Positions 1-9,200 of a stretch of DNA of 57,278 nucleotides are shown here, piece after piece (within the stretch, counting starts at the first letter, position 1; every line of letters begins with the position of its first letter). The DNA is taken from the NCBI GenBank assembly GCA_902800625.1, contig CADCFG010000011.1:1-57278 (forward strand), written 5' to 3'. The DNA comes from an uncultured Eubacteriales bacterium (lineage in GTDB: Bacteria > Bacillota > Clostridia > Christensenellales > Aristaeellaceae). The translations under genes and the position numbers were made by a program. A model generated the notes under the pieces. The model made no database searches, was not told the DNA's origin, and saw nothing but the letters and a program-made list of their open reading frames with translations.

Positions 1-105
1 TCTATTGTAGCAGGTTGAGTGAGTTTTTGTTTAACTTCTTGTCTCCACCCGCATAGCGGGTGGTTTCTTGTCTCGCTTCGCTCGACGGACTTAAGTCCAC
101 TAATG

Positions 106-236
106 AAAAAGCCTTCCCACGATGGGGAAGGCTTTGGGTGGGCGGCGCAACGCCGCCTCTACTGAGGGGAACGACCTCTTCCGTCACGGCTTCGCCGTGC
201 CACCTTCCCCTGAAGGGGAAGGCTTTGAGGGGCGGG
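106..236. repeat. Interspersed palindromic repeat, copy 1
   Basis: This non-coding stretch is built of four consecutive short hairpins. The first is AAAGCCTTCCC pairing with GGGAAGGCTTT (about 107-135). Then come GGCGGC/GCCGCC (about 141-156), CACGGC/GCCGTG (about 184-199) and CCTTCCCC/GGGGAAGG (about 203-222). The same modules return in reverse orientation at 5578-5690, and a partial copy lies at 5962-6040, so this is a dispersed family rather than a local terminator. Bases 1-268 contain no convincing gene. The element lies just downstream of prs and could also stop or stabilise its transcript. Confidence 0.75.
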
Positions 237-268
237 AGCAGCTGACCTGCTCTCAACTCTGAACTCTC

Positions 269-1270
269 CTACATCTCCAGCCCGGCGAGCTTGAAGCCGG
301 CCTCGACGACGTTCTCGGGCAGCTTGTAGAACATGGAATTGACGGACTGATAGTTGTAGTAGCGCATGATGGTCTCGGCGAACATGGGCGCGACGGAGAC
401 GGTGCGGAACTTCTCCTGGCCGATGATGTTGGGGTTTTCCACGGTATCGGTGGAGTAGATGCGCTTGATGGGGCTGTTGTTGATGCGCTCCACGCCCTTT
501 TCAGAGATGATGTTGTGGCTGAGCAGGGCCACGATCTCCTTCGCGCCGCGGGCGCGCAGGGTCTCGGCCAGGTTCACCAGCGTGCCGCCGGAGATGGTGA
601 AGTCGTCGGTGATGATGCAGTTCTTGCCCTTCACGTCGCCGATCACTTCCAGCACCTCGGCGTTTTCGCTGTGGTCGGCGCGGGTCTTGTCGCCGATGGC
701 GATGGGCAGGTGCAGCGCGTCGGCAAACTTGCGCGCCTGCTTGGCAAAGCCTGCGTCGGGGCTGACGATCACGGCGTTTTCGATGTGCTCGTGCTTGATG
801 ACCTCGGTGAGCATCGGCATGGCGTAGAGGTGGTCCATGGGGCGCTTGAAGAAGCCCTGCAGCTGGGGAGCGTGCAGATCCATGGTCACGAAGCGGTCGG
901 CGCCGGCCAGCTCCATGCTCTCGGCGCACACGCGGGCACGGATGGACACGCGGGGCTCGTCCTTCTTGTCGCCCTTGCCATAGCCGAAATAGGGCATGAT
1001 CAGGGTGCAGGACAGGGCGCTGGAGCGCTTGAAGGCGTCCATCCAGAACAGAATCTCCACAAACTCGTCGTTGGAATGCATGCCGATGGGCTGCACCAGG
1101 AACACATCCCGGTCGCGCACGGTCTCGTTGATGCGCACAAACGTGTTGCCCTCCGAGAAGGTGATCACCTCGGAAGAGCCCAGCGGCTTGCCCATGTACG
1201 CGCACATGCGCTCCGCAAAGGTACGGCCGCCGCTGCCGGCGAAGATCGAGATATTCGCGGTTTCAAACAT
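269..1270 (-). CDS. prs: Ribose-phosphate pyrophosphokinase (PRPP synthetase)
   Basis: Cytosolic enzyme that transfers pyrophosphate from ATP to ribose 5-phosphate, giving PRPP for purine, pyrimidine, histidine, tryptophan and NAD synthesis. The 333-residue protein has two phosphoribosyltransferase-type halves. Visible motifs are the N-terminal SEGNTFVRINE segment, the MPYFGYGKGDKKD stretch (family form near YARQDRK), VTMDLHAPQLQGFF, VSPDAGFAKQA and the PRPP loop IITDDFTISGGTL. That loop normally reads DDxIDTGGT, so TISGGT is a variant and suggests a divergent class. Length is slightly above the usual 310-320. The ATG has GGAG upstream at a rather long spacing. It is the last gene of a vanW-ridA-prs run on the minus strand, 80 bases after ridA. 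The family call is secure; kinetic class is not. Confidence 0.93.
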   Translation of the reverse strand: MFETANISIFAGSGGRTFAERMCAYMGKPLGSSEVITFSEGNTFVRINETVRDRDVFLVQPIGMHSNDEFVEILFWMDAFKRSSALSCTLIMPYFGYGKGDKKDEPRVSIRARVCAESMELAGADRFVTMDLHAPQLQGFFKRPMDHLYAMPMLTEVIKHEHIENAVIVSPDAGFAKQARKFADALHLPIAIGDKTRADHSENAEVLEVIGDVKGKNCIITDDFTISGGTLVNLAETLRARGAKEIVALLSHNIISEKGVERINNSPIKRIYSTDTVENPNIIGQEKFRTVSVAPMFAETIMRYYNYQSVNSMFYKLPENVVEAGFKLAGLEM

Positions 1271-1350
1271 AAAACCCTACACTCCTTCGTTTTGCCGAAT
1301 TTGGTATCTTGTGTCTATATCCTGTGGGGTCGCAGCCCACAAAAAAACCG

Positions 1351-1731
1351 TCATTTCAGGGAGGCGACGGCCTCCACCTCGATCAACGCCCCCATAGGCA
1401 GCGCCGAAACCTGTACGCAGCTGCGGGCCGGATAATCCGGGCCGAAGTACTCCGCGTAGATTTCGTTCACCGCGCCGAAGGTGCCAAGATCGGTCAGAAA
1501 CACGGTTGTTTTCAATATGTCCGCCGTGGAGGCGTTCAATTCCTCCAAAACTGCTTTGATGTTTTCGAATACCTGTCGGGCCTGGGTGGAAACGTCCTCC
1601 CCCGCCAACTTGCCGGTGGCGGGATCGACGGGAACCATGCCCGACAGATAACAGATGCCGTCCAGTATGGCTGCCGTGGAATAGGGCCCGATGGCCTTCG
1701 GCCCGCGCCGGGTCAGAAAGCACTGCTTCAA
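1351..1731 (-). CDS. ridA: RidA family enamine/imine deaminase
   Basis: Small cytosolic protein of the RidA/YjgF/UK114 family, which hydrolyses reactive 2-aminoacrylate-type enamines and imines released by PLP enzymes. The full fold is present: KAIGPYS near the N-terminus, YLSGMVPVDPATGKL, and the C-terminal RSCVQVSALPMGALIEVEAVA, whose arginine (YPARS) binds the substrate carboxylate. I chose the TTG at 1731 because AGGGGAG lies 8 bases upstream and the protein then begins MKQCFLTRRGPKAIGPYS, as in relatives. The GTG at 1740 adds three residues but sits directly on that ribosome site. The gap from the vanW-like gene is 45 bases, so they are probably co-transcribed. Substrate is not predictable from sequence. 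Confidence 0.92.
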   Translation of the reverse strand: MKQCFLTRRGPKAIGPYSTAAILDGICYLSGMVPVDPATGKLAGEDVSTQARQVFENIKAVLEELNASTADILKTTVFLTDLGTFGAVNEIYAEYFGPDYPARSCVQVSALPMGALIEVEAVASLK

Positions 1732-1776
1732 GCGGCCCACTCCCCTCTCATTGGTAATGTTGGATATCCCGCCGGG

Positions 1777-3402
1777 CTACGCGTCCTCTTCCTTCTGGTT
1801 GGGATCGATCACGTTGCCGTTTTCGTCGTGCACGCCCCGCCAGTAGACATTCATGCCCGCCACATAGGCGTCGAAGCTGATCTGCTCGCGGCTGACCTCT
1901 TCCTTGGTGTTCCAGTCGTAGGACACCAGCCAGCCCTCGCTGCGGCAGCTGCCGTGGCCCTTGGTCTTCAGCACGGGCTTGTCGGTGATGTAGTACACAT
2001 ACTTGCCCGACATGTCGTTCTCGTAGCGCTTGCGCTCGCTCTTCTTCTCCTCCACCACCACGGACTTCAGCTCGTAGTGATACTCCGGCCGGGTGCCGTA
2101 GATGGTCACCGTGGCGTTTTCCTTGTCCACGTTGGTGTAGATGTAGATGGCGTGCTCGGTGTCGTTGCGGAACACGAAGTCCTTGCCGTCCACGCCGTAT
2201 TCCACGGCGGCGTCCTGGCTGGGCTCCACATAGCTGACGGTCATGTTGTGGCTGTGGCGCTCGATGATGGTCATGCCCGCCATAATCACGGCGTTGTACA
2301 GCGTGGTGCTGGCCTGGCACACGCCGCCGCCCACGCCCTTTTTCAGCTCGTTGCCGGCGTATTCCGGGGCCTTCTTGAAGCCGCGGCCCTCGGTGCGGGG
2401 GCCGACGATCTCGTTGAAATCGGCGGTGTCACCGGGATAGACCACGTAGCCGTTGAAGAAGCTGAGCGCCAGGCGCACGTTGCTGCGGCTGGCCGAGCCG
2501 CGGAACGAAACGTCGGTGGAGAACTTGGCAACCACCTTCATCTCCATGTTGTCGGAGGAGACGGTGGGCTCGACGGTCTCCACGGGCAGCTGGGTGTCGC
2601 CGCTGCCGGTGAGGATCAGCGCCTCCAGGTTCTCCCGGGCCTTGTCCTTGTCCAGCTCCTGGCCGCTCTGGGAGGCCACCTCGATCACCGGCTTCTCCTC
2701 GGTGACCACCACCTGGGCGTCCACCGGGGCGACGTACAGCGCGTCGGCCAGTTTGTCGATGTAGGCGTTCAGGGCGTCTTCATCGTAATGGATCTCGCTG
2801 TTGAACTCGGCGGGAACCTCCTTGAGGTTCTGCTTGAGCTGGTTGATGGTGGCGCTGTCGCCCACGTGGCCCAGGTTCCAGGCCCGTTCCATCTCGGACT
2901 CGTAGTCCAGGTCCACGCCGAAATCCGTGGGCTTGAAGCTGTAGGTCTGGCCGTTGTAGGTCAGGTTGTAGGTGGTGTTGATGCGCTGCTCCTTGGCCTG
3001 GGCCACGGCGGCGTAGCCCTCTTCCCGGGTGAAGCCCGCCAGCGCGACGCCGTTGACGAACACGTTGTCCAGGAAGCGCTCCTTGCTGTTCTCGGCGGCG
3101 GTCTGGATCAGCCTGACCACGCCGAAGATCACCAGCACGGTCACCGCAGCCAGCAGCGCCAGACGCACCTGGGGCGGAAGGCCGCGCCTGCGCGAGCCGC
3201 CCTGCCGGGGCTGGGCGGGGCGTCGGCTCTGCGCGGCGGTGCGCGCCGCTGGGCGGGTGCTCCGCGCCGCCGGACGCATGCCGGGGGCCTGCCGGGCGTT
3301 CCTCGCCGCGGGGCGGGTGTTCCGCGCCGCCGGGCGGGTGTTCCGCGCCGCCGGGCGGGTACCGGTGACGGCCCTGTTTCGGGAATTGCGTTCCGTGGTC
3401 AC
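1777..3402 (-). CDS. VanW-domain membrane-anchored protein with RPAARN repeats
   Basis: Likely cell-envelope protein of unknown biochemical role. It starts at a GTG with GGAG 7 bases upstream. Residues about 5-75 are basic and repetitive, with repeated TRPAARN-like units. One membrane segment follows (about 82-100, LALLAAVTVLVIFGVVRLI), so the rest should be outside the cell. The outer part has a region resembling the putative peptidoglycan-binding YoaR/VanW architecture (about 110-300) and then the VanW domain with GVGGGVCQASTTLYNA and RHSHNMTVSYV. VanW occurs in some vancomycin-resistance clusters, but its function is not established and no van genes are nearby. The tail is acidic. It heads a run with ridA and prs. 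Confidence 0.85.
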   Translation of the reverse strand: MTTERNSRNRAVTGTRPAARNTRPAARNTRPAARNARQAPGMRPAARSTRPAARTAAQSRRPAQPRQGGSRRRGLPPQVRLALLAAVTVLVIFGVVRLIQTAAENSKERFLDNVFVNGVALAGFTREEGYAAVAQAKEQRINTTYNLTYNGQTYSFKPTDFGVDLDYESEMERAWNLGHVGDSATINQLKQNLKEVPAEFNSEIHYDEDALNAYIDKLADALYVAPVDAQVVVTEEKPVIEVASQSGQELDKDKARENLEALILTGSGDTQLPVETVEPTVSSDNMEMKVVAKFSTDVSFRGSASRSNVRLALSFFNGYVVYPGDTADFNEIVGPRTEGRGFKKAPEYAGNELKKGVGGGVCQASTTLYNAVIMAGMTIIERHSHNMTVSYVEPSQDAAVEYGVDGKDFVFRNDTEHAIYIYTNVDKENATVTIYGTRPEYHYELKSVVVEEKKSERKRYENDMSGKYVYYITDKPVLKTKGHGSCRSEGWLVSYDWNTKEEVSREQISFDAYVAGMNVYWRGVHDENGNVIDPNQKEEDA

Positions 3403-3501
3403 TGCTTATCTCCAATATCGATTCAACAATCTATCGCCCCGGCGGGAACCGGAGGCTTTCGGCGGGCCGGATGCGGCCCGGTACATCCTTCATACGGTTC
3501 A

Positions 3502-3530
3502 ATTATATCACAGAAGCTGTGTCATGATAA
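3502..3530 (-). promoter_or_regulatory. Possible promoter and palindrome upstream of the vanW-like gene
   Basis: On the minus strand a TATAAT (3502-3507) lies about 100 bases before the GTG start. It is immediately preceded by the palindrome CACAG-AAG-CTGTG (3509-3521), which would sit in the spacer. No good -35 is seen at 17 bases; a TTGACA further upstream is too distant. Possibly a regulated promoter. Confidence 0.4.
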
Positions 3531-3569
3531 GTCACATTTGTCAACGGATTTGTAAAAACTCAAATAAGT

Positions 3570-3636
3570 TTCAAGTTGAAAAAAACCGGGCTAAAAGAAG
3601 CGCGCCGCCCCTGCTTTGAACGGGCAGGAGCGGCGC
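3570..3636 (-). terminator. Intrinsic terminator of glnS
   Basis: Read on the minus strand, 10 bases after the glnS stop: a GC-rich hairpin with arms at 3624-3636 and 3602-3614 (one mismatch, 9-base loop). It is followed by a T-rich tract, TTCTTTT, and then a second run of T. Orientation and distance fit termination of glnS before the vanW-like gene. Confidence 0.8.
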
Positions 3637-3646
3637 TGATATGTGG

Positions 3647-5371
<1,725 letters not shown>

Positions 5372-5422
5372 AGTCGTATCCTCCCCTGCCGCCGCGCGGC
5401 GGTGATATTTCGCATTGGTGGT

Positions 5423-5446
5423 ATTATACCACGATTGTCGGCGCCT
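5423..5446 (-). promoter_or_regulatory. Proximal glnS promoter repeat (extended -10)
   Basis: A 24-base unit that reads on the minus strand as AGGCGCCGACAATCG followed by TGGTATAAT, an extended -10 (TGnTATAAT). It lies about 50 bases before the glnS ATG. No -35 hexamer is evident, as is usual for extended -10 promoters. An identical copy lies 79 bases upstream. Confidence 0.6.
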
Positions 5447-5501
5447 TTCCCTGCGGGAGCCGCCGACCCGGCCAACCGCGCTCCGCGCCGGTTGCCTAAT
5501 C

Positions 5502-5525
5502 ATTATACCACGATTGTCGGCGCCT
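5502..5525 (-). promoter_or_regulatory. Distal glnS promoter repeat (extended -10)
   Basis: Exact copy of the 24-base unit at 5423-5446, including TGGTATAAT in the direction of glnS. The duplication of the whole unit suggests tandem promoters created by a local copying event. Confidence 0.55.
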
Positions 5526-5577
5526 GAACAGGGGGGCAAAGTAAAATGATGAAGATGCAGGGGCGGCGCGTCGCTGC

Positions 5578-5690
5578 CTCAAAGCCTTCTCCTTCAGGGG
5601 AAGGTGCCTCGAAGGGGCGGAAGAGGTCGTTCTCCTTGTCCTCCCCGTTTAGATGGAGAGACAGGCGGGCGGCGCAACGCCGCCCCTACA
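5578..5690. repeat. Interspersed palindromic repeat, copy 2 (inverted)
   Basis: Divergent copy of the element at 106-236 in the opposite orientation. Shared blocks are CAAAGCCTTC, CCTTCAGGGGAAGGTG, GGAAGAGGTCGTTC and the hairpin GGGCGGCG/CGCCGCCC. It lies in the 690-base gap between glnS and the capA-like gene. Bases 5691-5961 of the gap show no gene I can support. Confidence 0.7.
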
Positions 5691-5961
5691 CTGTATTTAC
5701 CCAATCCCGATTGTCGCTGTTCCCCCATCAATGGGCGAAAAAGTCCGTTCCCTGATTCCCTTACCGAATCTGTTTCCGAAGGGGAACCGAAGGACGGTTC
5801 TTTTTGGCGGCCTGCACTCGCTGTTCAGTGAAGCTTCGCGTTCGGCACCACGCGCCGAGCCGCTCGCTTCAATTCACGACTCGGCTGGCCGCCCTGTGAT
5901 GGGGGTGCAACGAGGAAGGCGACAGTCCTGTTGTAAGGAGTGCCCCACCAACGCAAGCGTT

Positions 5962-6040
5962 CCCAAAGCCTCCCCCATTGAGACGGGGAGGCTTTGGGGA
6001 CGCCTGCATAAGGCGCAGGGGCGGCGCTATGCCGCCCCTG
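5962..6040. repeat. Interspersed palindromic repeat, partial copy 3
   Basis: Contains CCAAAGCCTCCCC/GGGGAGGCTTTGG and a perfect 10-bp stem CAGGGGCGGC (6016-6025) with GCCGCCCCTG (6031-6040). The last hairpin ends 21 bases beyond the capA-like stop codon and may serve as its terminator, although no T-tract follows. Confidence 0.6.
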
Positions 6041-6061
6041 TGGTCTGTTCATATGCATTTC

Positions 6062-7921
6062 TCAGCTGAAGAACGGGCTGGGCTCGTCGTCCTCAGTGGT
6101 CTCGTCCCCGGCGAAATCCCCGGCGGAAAAGTCCCCGTCGGCAGCGTCATTCCCATCGAAGCCCGTGTCGTCCTCGAAGGGGATGTCCGCACCGGCATCG
6201 TCCGCACCGGCGTCACCGAAGTCGCCGTCGACCTCCTCAAACGCCGCGGCCGCCACAGCTTCCTCGTCCTCCGCCTCAGTCTCCTCGGCGGGTTCCGCGT
6301 CCGGATTCTCCTGATCGGCATTCTCCGCCGCATCCTCCTGGAGCGCGTTTTCGGACGCGTCTTCCAGGTCTGCCCCGGCGTCCGCCGTCTGGGGGGCGGT
6401 CCCCTGCTCGTCCTTGCCCTTGATCAGGCCGTTGGCCACCATGTAGTTGTCCTTCATCCACAGGGTGTTCTTCAGATCCAGCCCCTTGGACTTTTTCGCC
6501 AGCAGCTTCAACACCGACGCGCCCTTGTCTGCCGGCAGCACCATGGGCCGGAAGTCGTTGGTGCCCTCGGTGGAGGTGATGCTGGCGGGGATCAGGTTGA
6601 TGCCCGCGTCCGCACAGCCCGCGTGGTAGATGTTCATGCCCGGCGCGAAGCTGAAGGTCTGCTGGAAGATCAGGCAGCGCTTGTCGTCGGGGTTGGCATT
6701 TCCGGCAAAGCTGAAGTTGCCCAGGCTGTAGACGATGTACTTGTCCTTGTACTTCTCGATGCCCTGAATCACGTGGGGATGGGTGCCAATGACCAGGTCG
6801 GCGCCGGCATCAATGATGCCGTGGGCCTGCCGCGCCTGGGCGTTGTTGAAATCGTAGACGTGCTCGTCACCCCAGTGCATGCTCACGATCAGCAAATCGC
6901 AGCTGTCCCGGTGCGCCGCCACGGTCTCAAATATCTTCTCGTTGCTGCGCTCCCAGCAGGTGAAGCCCAGCGCGCACACGCGCACGCCCTTGATGGTCTT
7001 TTCGTAGGCCACGTCGTAGCCGCAGAAGCCAATGCCGTTCTCGTCCAGCACCTTGGCGGTCTCCTTGAGGCCGCTGAGGCCGTAGTCCCGGGAATGGTTG
7101 TTGGCCACGTTGCAGATCTCCACGCTGGAGCCGGTGAGGATATTCACGCACTCCGGCGGCGCCTTGAACACGAAGCCGCTGCCGGTGCGGCGGGTTTCGT
7201 TGGTCAGCGGGCCCTCCAGGTTGATGATCGTCAGGTCGTCGTCCTCGAAGACGTCGCGCACGTTTTCAAAGAAATAGTCGTAGCCGTACTTCTGCACCAG
7301 CTTGGCAAAGCGGGGATGGCTTTTGGCCCCCTCCATGCCGCCGAAGGTGCAGTCGCCGGCGGCGGTGATGGTCAGCGTCACGGTGCCCGACGGATCCGGC
7401 TCCTCCTCGATTTCAGGCTCTGCCTCGGCCTCCGGGAAGATGTCCCCCTCCGGCTCGGCGATGTCCTTCGCCTGGGCGAGCGTATCGCCCTCGCCGGGCA
7501 GCGCCGCTTCGTCTTCCCCGGTCAGGTCGGCCGTATCGTCAGCCGACGCATCCCAGTTCATATCCGCGGAACCATCCTCGGGCACGGCAGTCACGTCCGG
7601 CATGGCGGGCTCCTGGGTGGGCACGGGCGTGGGAGACGGCGTGGGCACGGGTGTGGGTTCCAGCGTGGCGCGCATGTTGTCCTCCGGCAGCAGGAACTCG
7701 CTGTCCTCGCCGTCGTAACCCTCGCCCATCGCCGGCGCAGCCACCTCCAGCGCGCCTTCCCGCACATACCACTGCATGTCGCGGTCCGGCTTCACGCCCC
7801 GGTTGAACAGCGCCATGCCCGCCAGCAGCGCAACGCCCAGCGCGCAGCACAGCGCCATCACGCTGACGCGCATGGTGGAGCGTTTCGCCTGCTCGGCCTT
7901 CTTCTCGTTCTTTTTGCCCAT
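6062..7921 (-). CDS. CapA-family (PGA_cap) metallophosphoesterase-like membrane protein
   Basis: About 620 residues. After a short basic N-terminus there is one membrane segment (about 18-38), then an extracytoplasmic low-complexity linker with PTPVPTPSPTPVPTQEP and acidic Asp/Glu/Ala stretches. The CapA fold follows: TITAAGDCTFGG, LTIINLEGPLTNE, NVANNHSRDYG, MHWGDEH, ADLVIGTHPHVIQG and IVYSLGNFSF, the metal-ligand motifs of the calcineurin-like PGA_cap family. CapA of Bacillus takes part in poly-gamma-glutamate capsule synthesis, but stand-alone relatives are common and no capBC genes are present here, so the substrate is unknown. The tail is again acidic and Ala-rich. The start at 7921 (MGKKNEKK) is the best ATG; its GGAAAGG site is 12 bases away. 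Confidence 0.85.
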   Translation of the reverse strand: MGKKNEKKAEQAKRSTMRVSVMALCCALGVALLAGMALFNRGVKPDRDMQWYVREGALEVAAPAMGEGYDGEDSEFLLPEDNMRATLEPTPVPTPSPTPVPTQEPAMPDVTAVPEDGSADMNWDASADDTADLTGEDEAALPGEGDTLAQAKDIAEPEGDIFPEAEAEPEIEEEPDPSGTVTLTITAAGDCTFGGMEGAKSHPRFAKLVQKYGYDYFFENVRDVFEDDDLTIINLEGPLTNETRRTGSGFVFKAPPECVNILTGSSVEICNVANNHSRDYGLSGLKETAKVLDENGIGFCGYDVAYEKTIKGVRVCALGFTCWERSNEKIFETVAAHRDSCDLLIVSMHWGDEHVYDFNNAQARQAHGIIDAGADLVIGTHPHVIQGIEKYKDKYIVYSLGNFSFAGNANPDDKRCLIFQQTFSFAPGMNIYHAGCADAGINLIPASITSTEGTNDFRPMVLPADKGASVLKLLAKKSKGLDLKNTLWMKDNYMVANGLIKGKDEQGTAPQTADAGADLEDASENALQEDAAENADQENPDAEPAEETEAEDEEAVAAAAFEEVDGDFGDAGADDAGADIPFEDDTGFDGNDAADGDFSAGDFAGDETTEDDEPSPFFS

Positions 7922-8022
7922 AGCACAACCATACCTTTCCGCGCCTTGCCCATCGGCACGCGCAGCCGCCAAATGAGACGGAAATTAGACGATGTTTAGC
8001 AATATTCCAACTATTCTGTCAT

Positions 8023-8051
8023 ATTATAAAACAAATTTGAAATAATTTCAA
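8023..8051 (-). promoter_or_regulatory. Sigma-A promoter of the capA-like gene
   Basis: Minus strand TTGAAA (8046-8051), a 17-base spacer, and TATAAT (8023-8028), about 100 bases before the start codon. Near-consensus and in an AT-rich pocket. Confidence 0.75.
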
Positions 8052-8131
8052 GCCCCCATCGGGATTTTATGCCAATTTTACCCAGCAGAAGGATGATCTG
8101 TCGGTCGGTGGAGCGGGATTGTGCAAGGCGG

Positions 8132-8222
8132 CGCCGACGACCGGCCCGGTCAGCGGACCGCCGCGGAGCGGGGTCGCGCGGGTCGGGGGCAGCCCGAAGG
8201 GACATCGCCGACGACCGGCCCG
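8132..8222. repeat. 17-base direct repeat downstream of the 8225 gene
   Basis: CGCCGACGACCGGCCCG occurs exactly at 8132-8148 and 8206-8222, 74 bases apart, in the GC-rich gap after the stop codon at 8225. Function unknown; no terminator T-tract is attached. Confidence 0.55.
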
Positions 8223-8224
8223 AC

Positions 8225-8896
8225 TCACCAATCGCTCGACCAGTCGGTGTCGCTGGAGTCCCAGCTGTCGAAGACGTCCCAATCGTCATCGTCGTCGTCC
8301 TGACTGGAGCTGCTGGGCGCTTCGTAATAGTCCGAATACTCGAAGGCGTCGTCATAGCTGTCGAAGCCGTCGTAGCTGGTTCCGTAGTAATTGCCGTTGT
8401 ACCAGTCGTAGTCCGTCGGGCCGTCGTAGTAATCCCAGGCATCGTCGACGAAATAGTACCAGGCGGAGTCCTGGTAATAGTAGAGGTCGTCGTCGATGCG
8501 GTAATAGCCCCGATCTGGCTGGCGCGCCATCCAGCGCAGGAACATGAAGGCCAGGATGGCGACGATCACGCCGATGGCAATCTTTCGGATGCGCTCGCGG
8601 ATGATCTCGCCCTTGGACCGCTGCCGCGACCGCTTCGCCCGGCGCAGGCCTATCTCCGACTGGATCTTGGCCCACAGCTCCTGAGCGGCATAGGCCTCGT
8701 CCGGCCCGGAATAGCGCACGGCGCGGGAGCCGTTGTCCTTGTTCTTGTACACCACCCAGCGGCCGGTGTCGGCCTCCTGATAGATGCCGAAGCAGCGCGG
8801 CTCCTTCCGGTCCTCGTTGATGAAAAAGCGCATCTTCTCCAGCGGCATGCCCTGTGTCCGCTCGATGAGCTCCTGAACGGAATTGACCTTGTCCAT
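8225..8896 (-). CDS. Unknown single-pass membrane protein with Tyr/Asp/Ser-rich tail
   Basis: Not recognised. The 223-residue protein has a soluble N-terminal region of about 100 residues (MDKVNSVQELIERTQGM, with RWVVYKNKDNGSRAVRY), which looks like a small folded domain. A basic patch RRAKRSRQRSK follows, then one membrane helix (about 106-124, IAIGVIVAILAFMFLRWMA). The last 95 residues are dominated by Tyr, Asp, Ser and Trp (for example DDDLYYYQD and a D6 run). With the basic patch inside, the N-terminal domain would be cytoplasmic and the acidic aromatic tail outside. The reading frame is supported by its ATG with GGAGG upstream and by its amphipathic, non-random composition. Monocistronic as far as can be seen. 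Confidence 0.75.
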   Translation of the reverse strand: MDKVNSVQELIERTQGMPLEKMRFFINEDRKEPRCFGIYQEADTGRWVVYKNKDNGSRAVRYSGPDEAYAAQELWAKIQSEIGLRRAKRSRQRSKGEIIRERIRKIAIGVIVAILAFMFLRWMARQPDRGYYRIDDDLYYYQDSAWYYFVDDAWDYYDGPTDYDWYNGNYYGTSYDGFDSYDDAFEYSDYYEAPSSSSQDDDDDDWDVFDSWDSSDTDWSSDW

Positions 8897-9056
8897 CCTG
8901 TTTCCTCCATTTGAGCGATGGTTTTCCCGGGAACGCCGGTTTTGGATAGCCCCTCCGGCCCTGCGAGCCGCGAAAAACCATCAGAAAGGCCATGTTGTTC
9001 GCCCACAAGCCACCGCACGCGCGAAAAGATCGCGCAGAATGGCAGCAAGGCAAGGA

Positions 9057-9118
9057 AGAGAGCCCTGAAAATGAGGGCGCTTACTCAAGGGTAAGTAACC
9101 GATTTTTCAGGGCTCTCT
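9057..9118. other. Long hairpin in the gap downstream of oadA
   Basis: Perfect 15-bp inverted repeat: AGAGAGCCCTGAAAA (9057-9071) with TTTTCAGGGCTCTCT (9104-9118), enclosing a second small stem CTTAC/GTAAG. It lies 80 bases past the oadA stop on the minus strand. No T-tract follows on either side, so it may be a transcript-stabilising or weak termination structure. Bases 8897-9200 otherwise show nothing I can assign. Confidence 0.6.
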
Positions 9119-9200
9119 GACGCCGCAAGCGCAAATTCCGGCCGCATCAGCGCCGTTCAGGGAATTTGCGCGGTTGGGGCCATTATCCGCGATCTTTCGA

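Noticed and set aside
2..256. 84-codon minus-strand frame at the left edge
   Set aside because: It is the translation of the palindromic repeat element, not a protein.
1777..3402. Vancomycin resistance
   Set aside because: VanW-domain proteins are widespread; no vanA/vanH/vanX-type ligase, dehydrogenase or dipeptidase lies nearby.
6062..7921. Poly-gamma-glutamate capsule operon
   Set aside because: Only the CapA-like protein is present; no capB or capC gene is adjacent.
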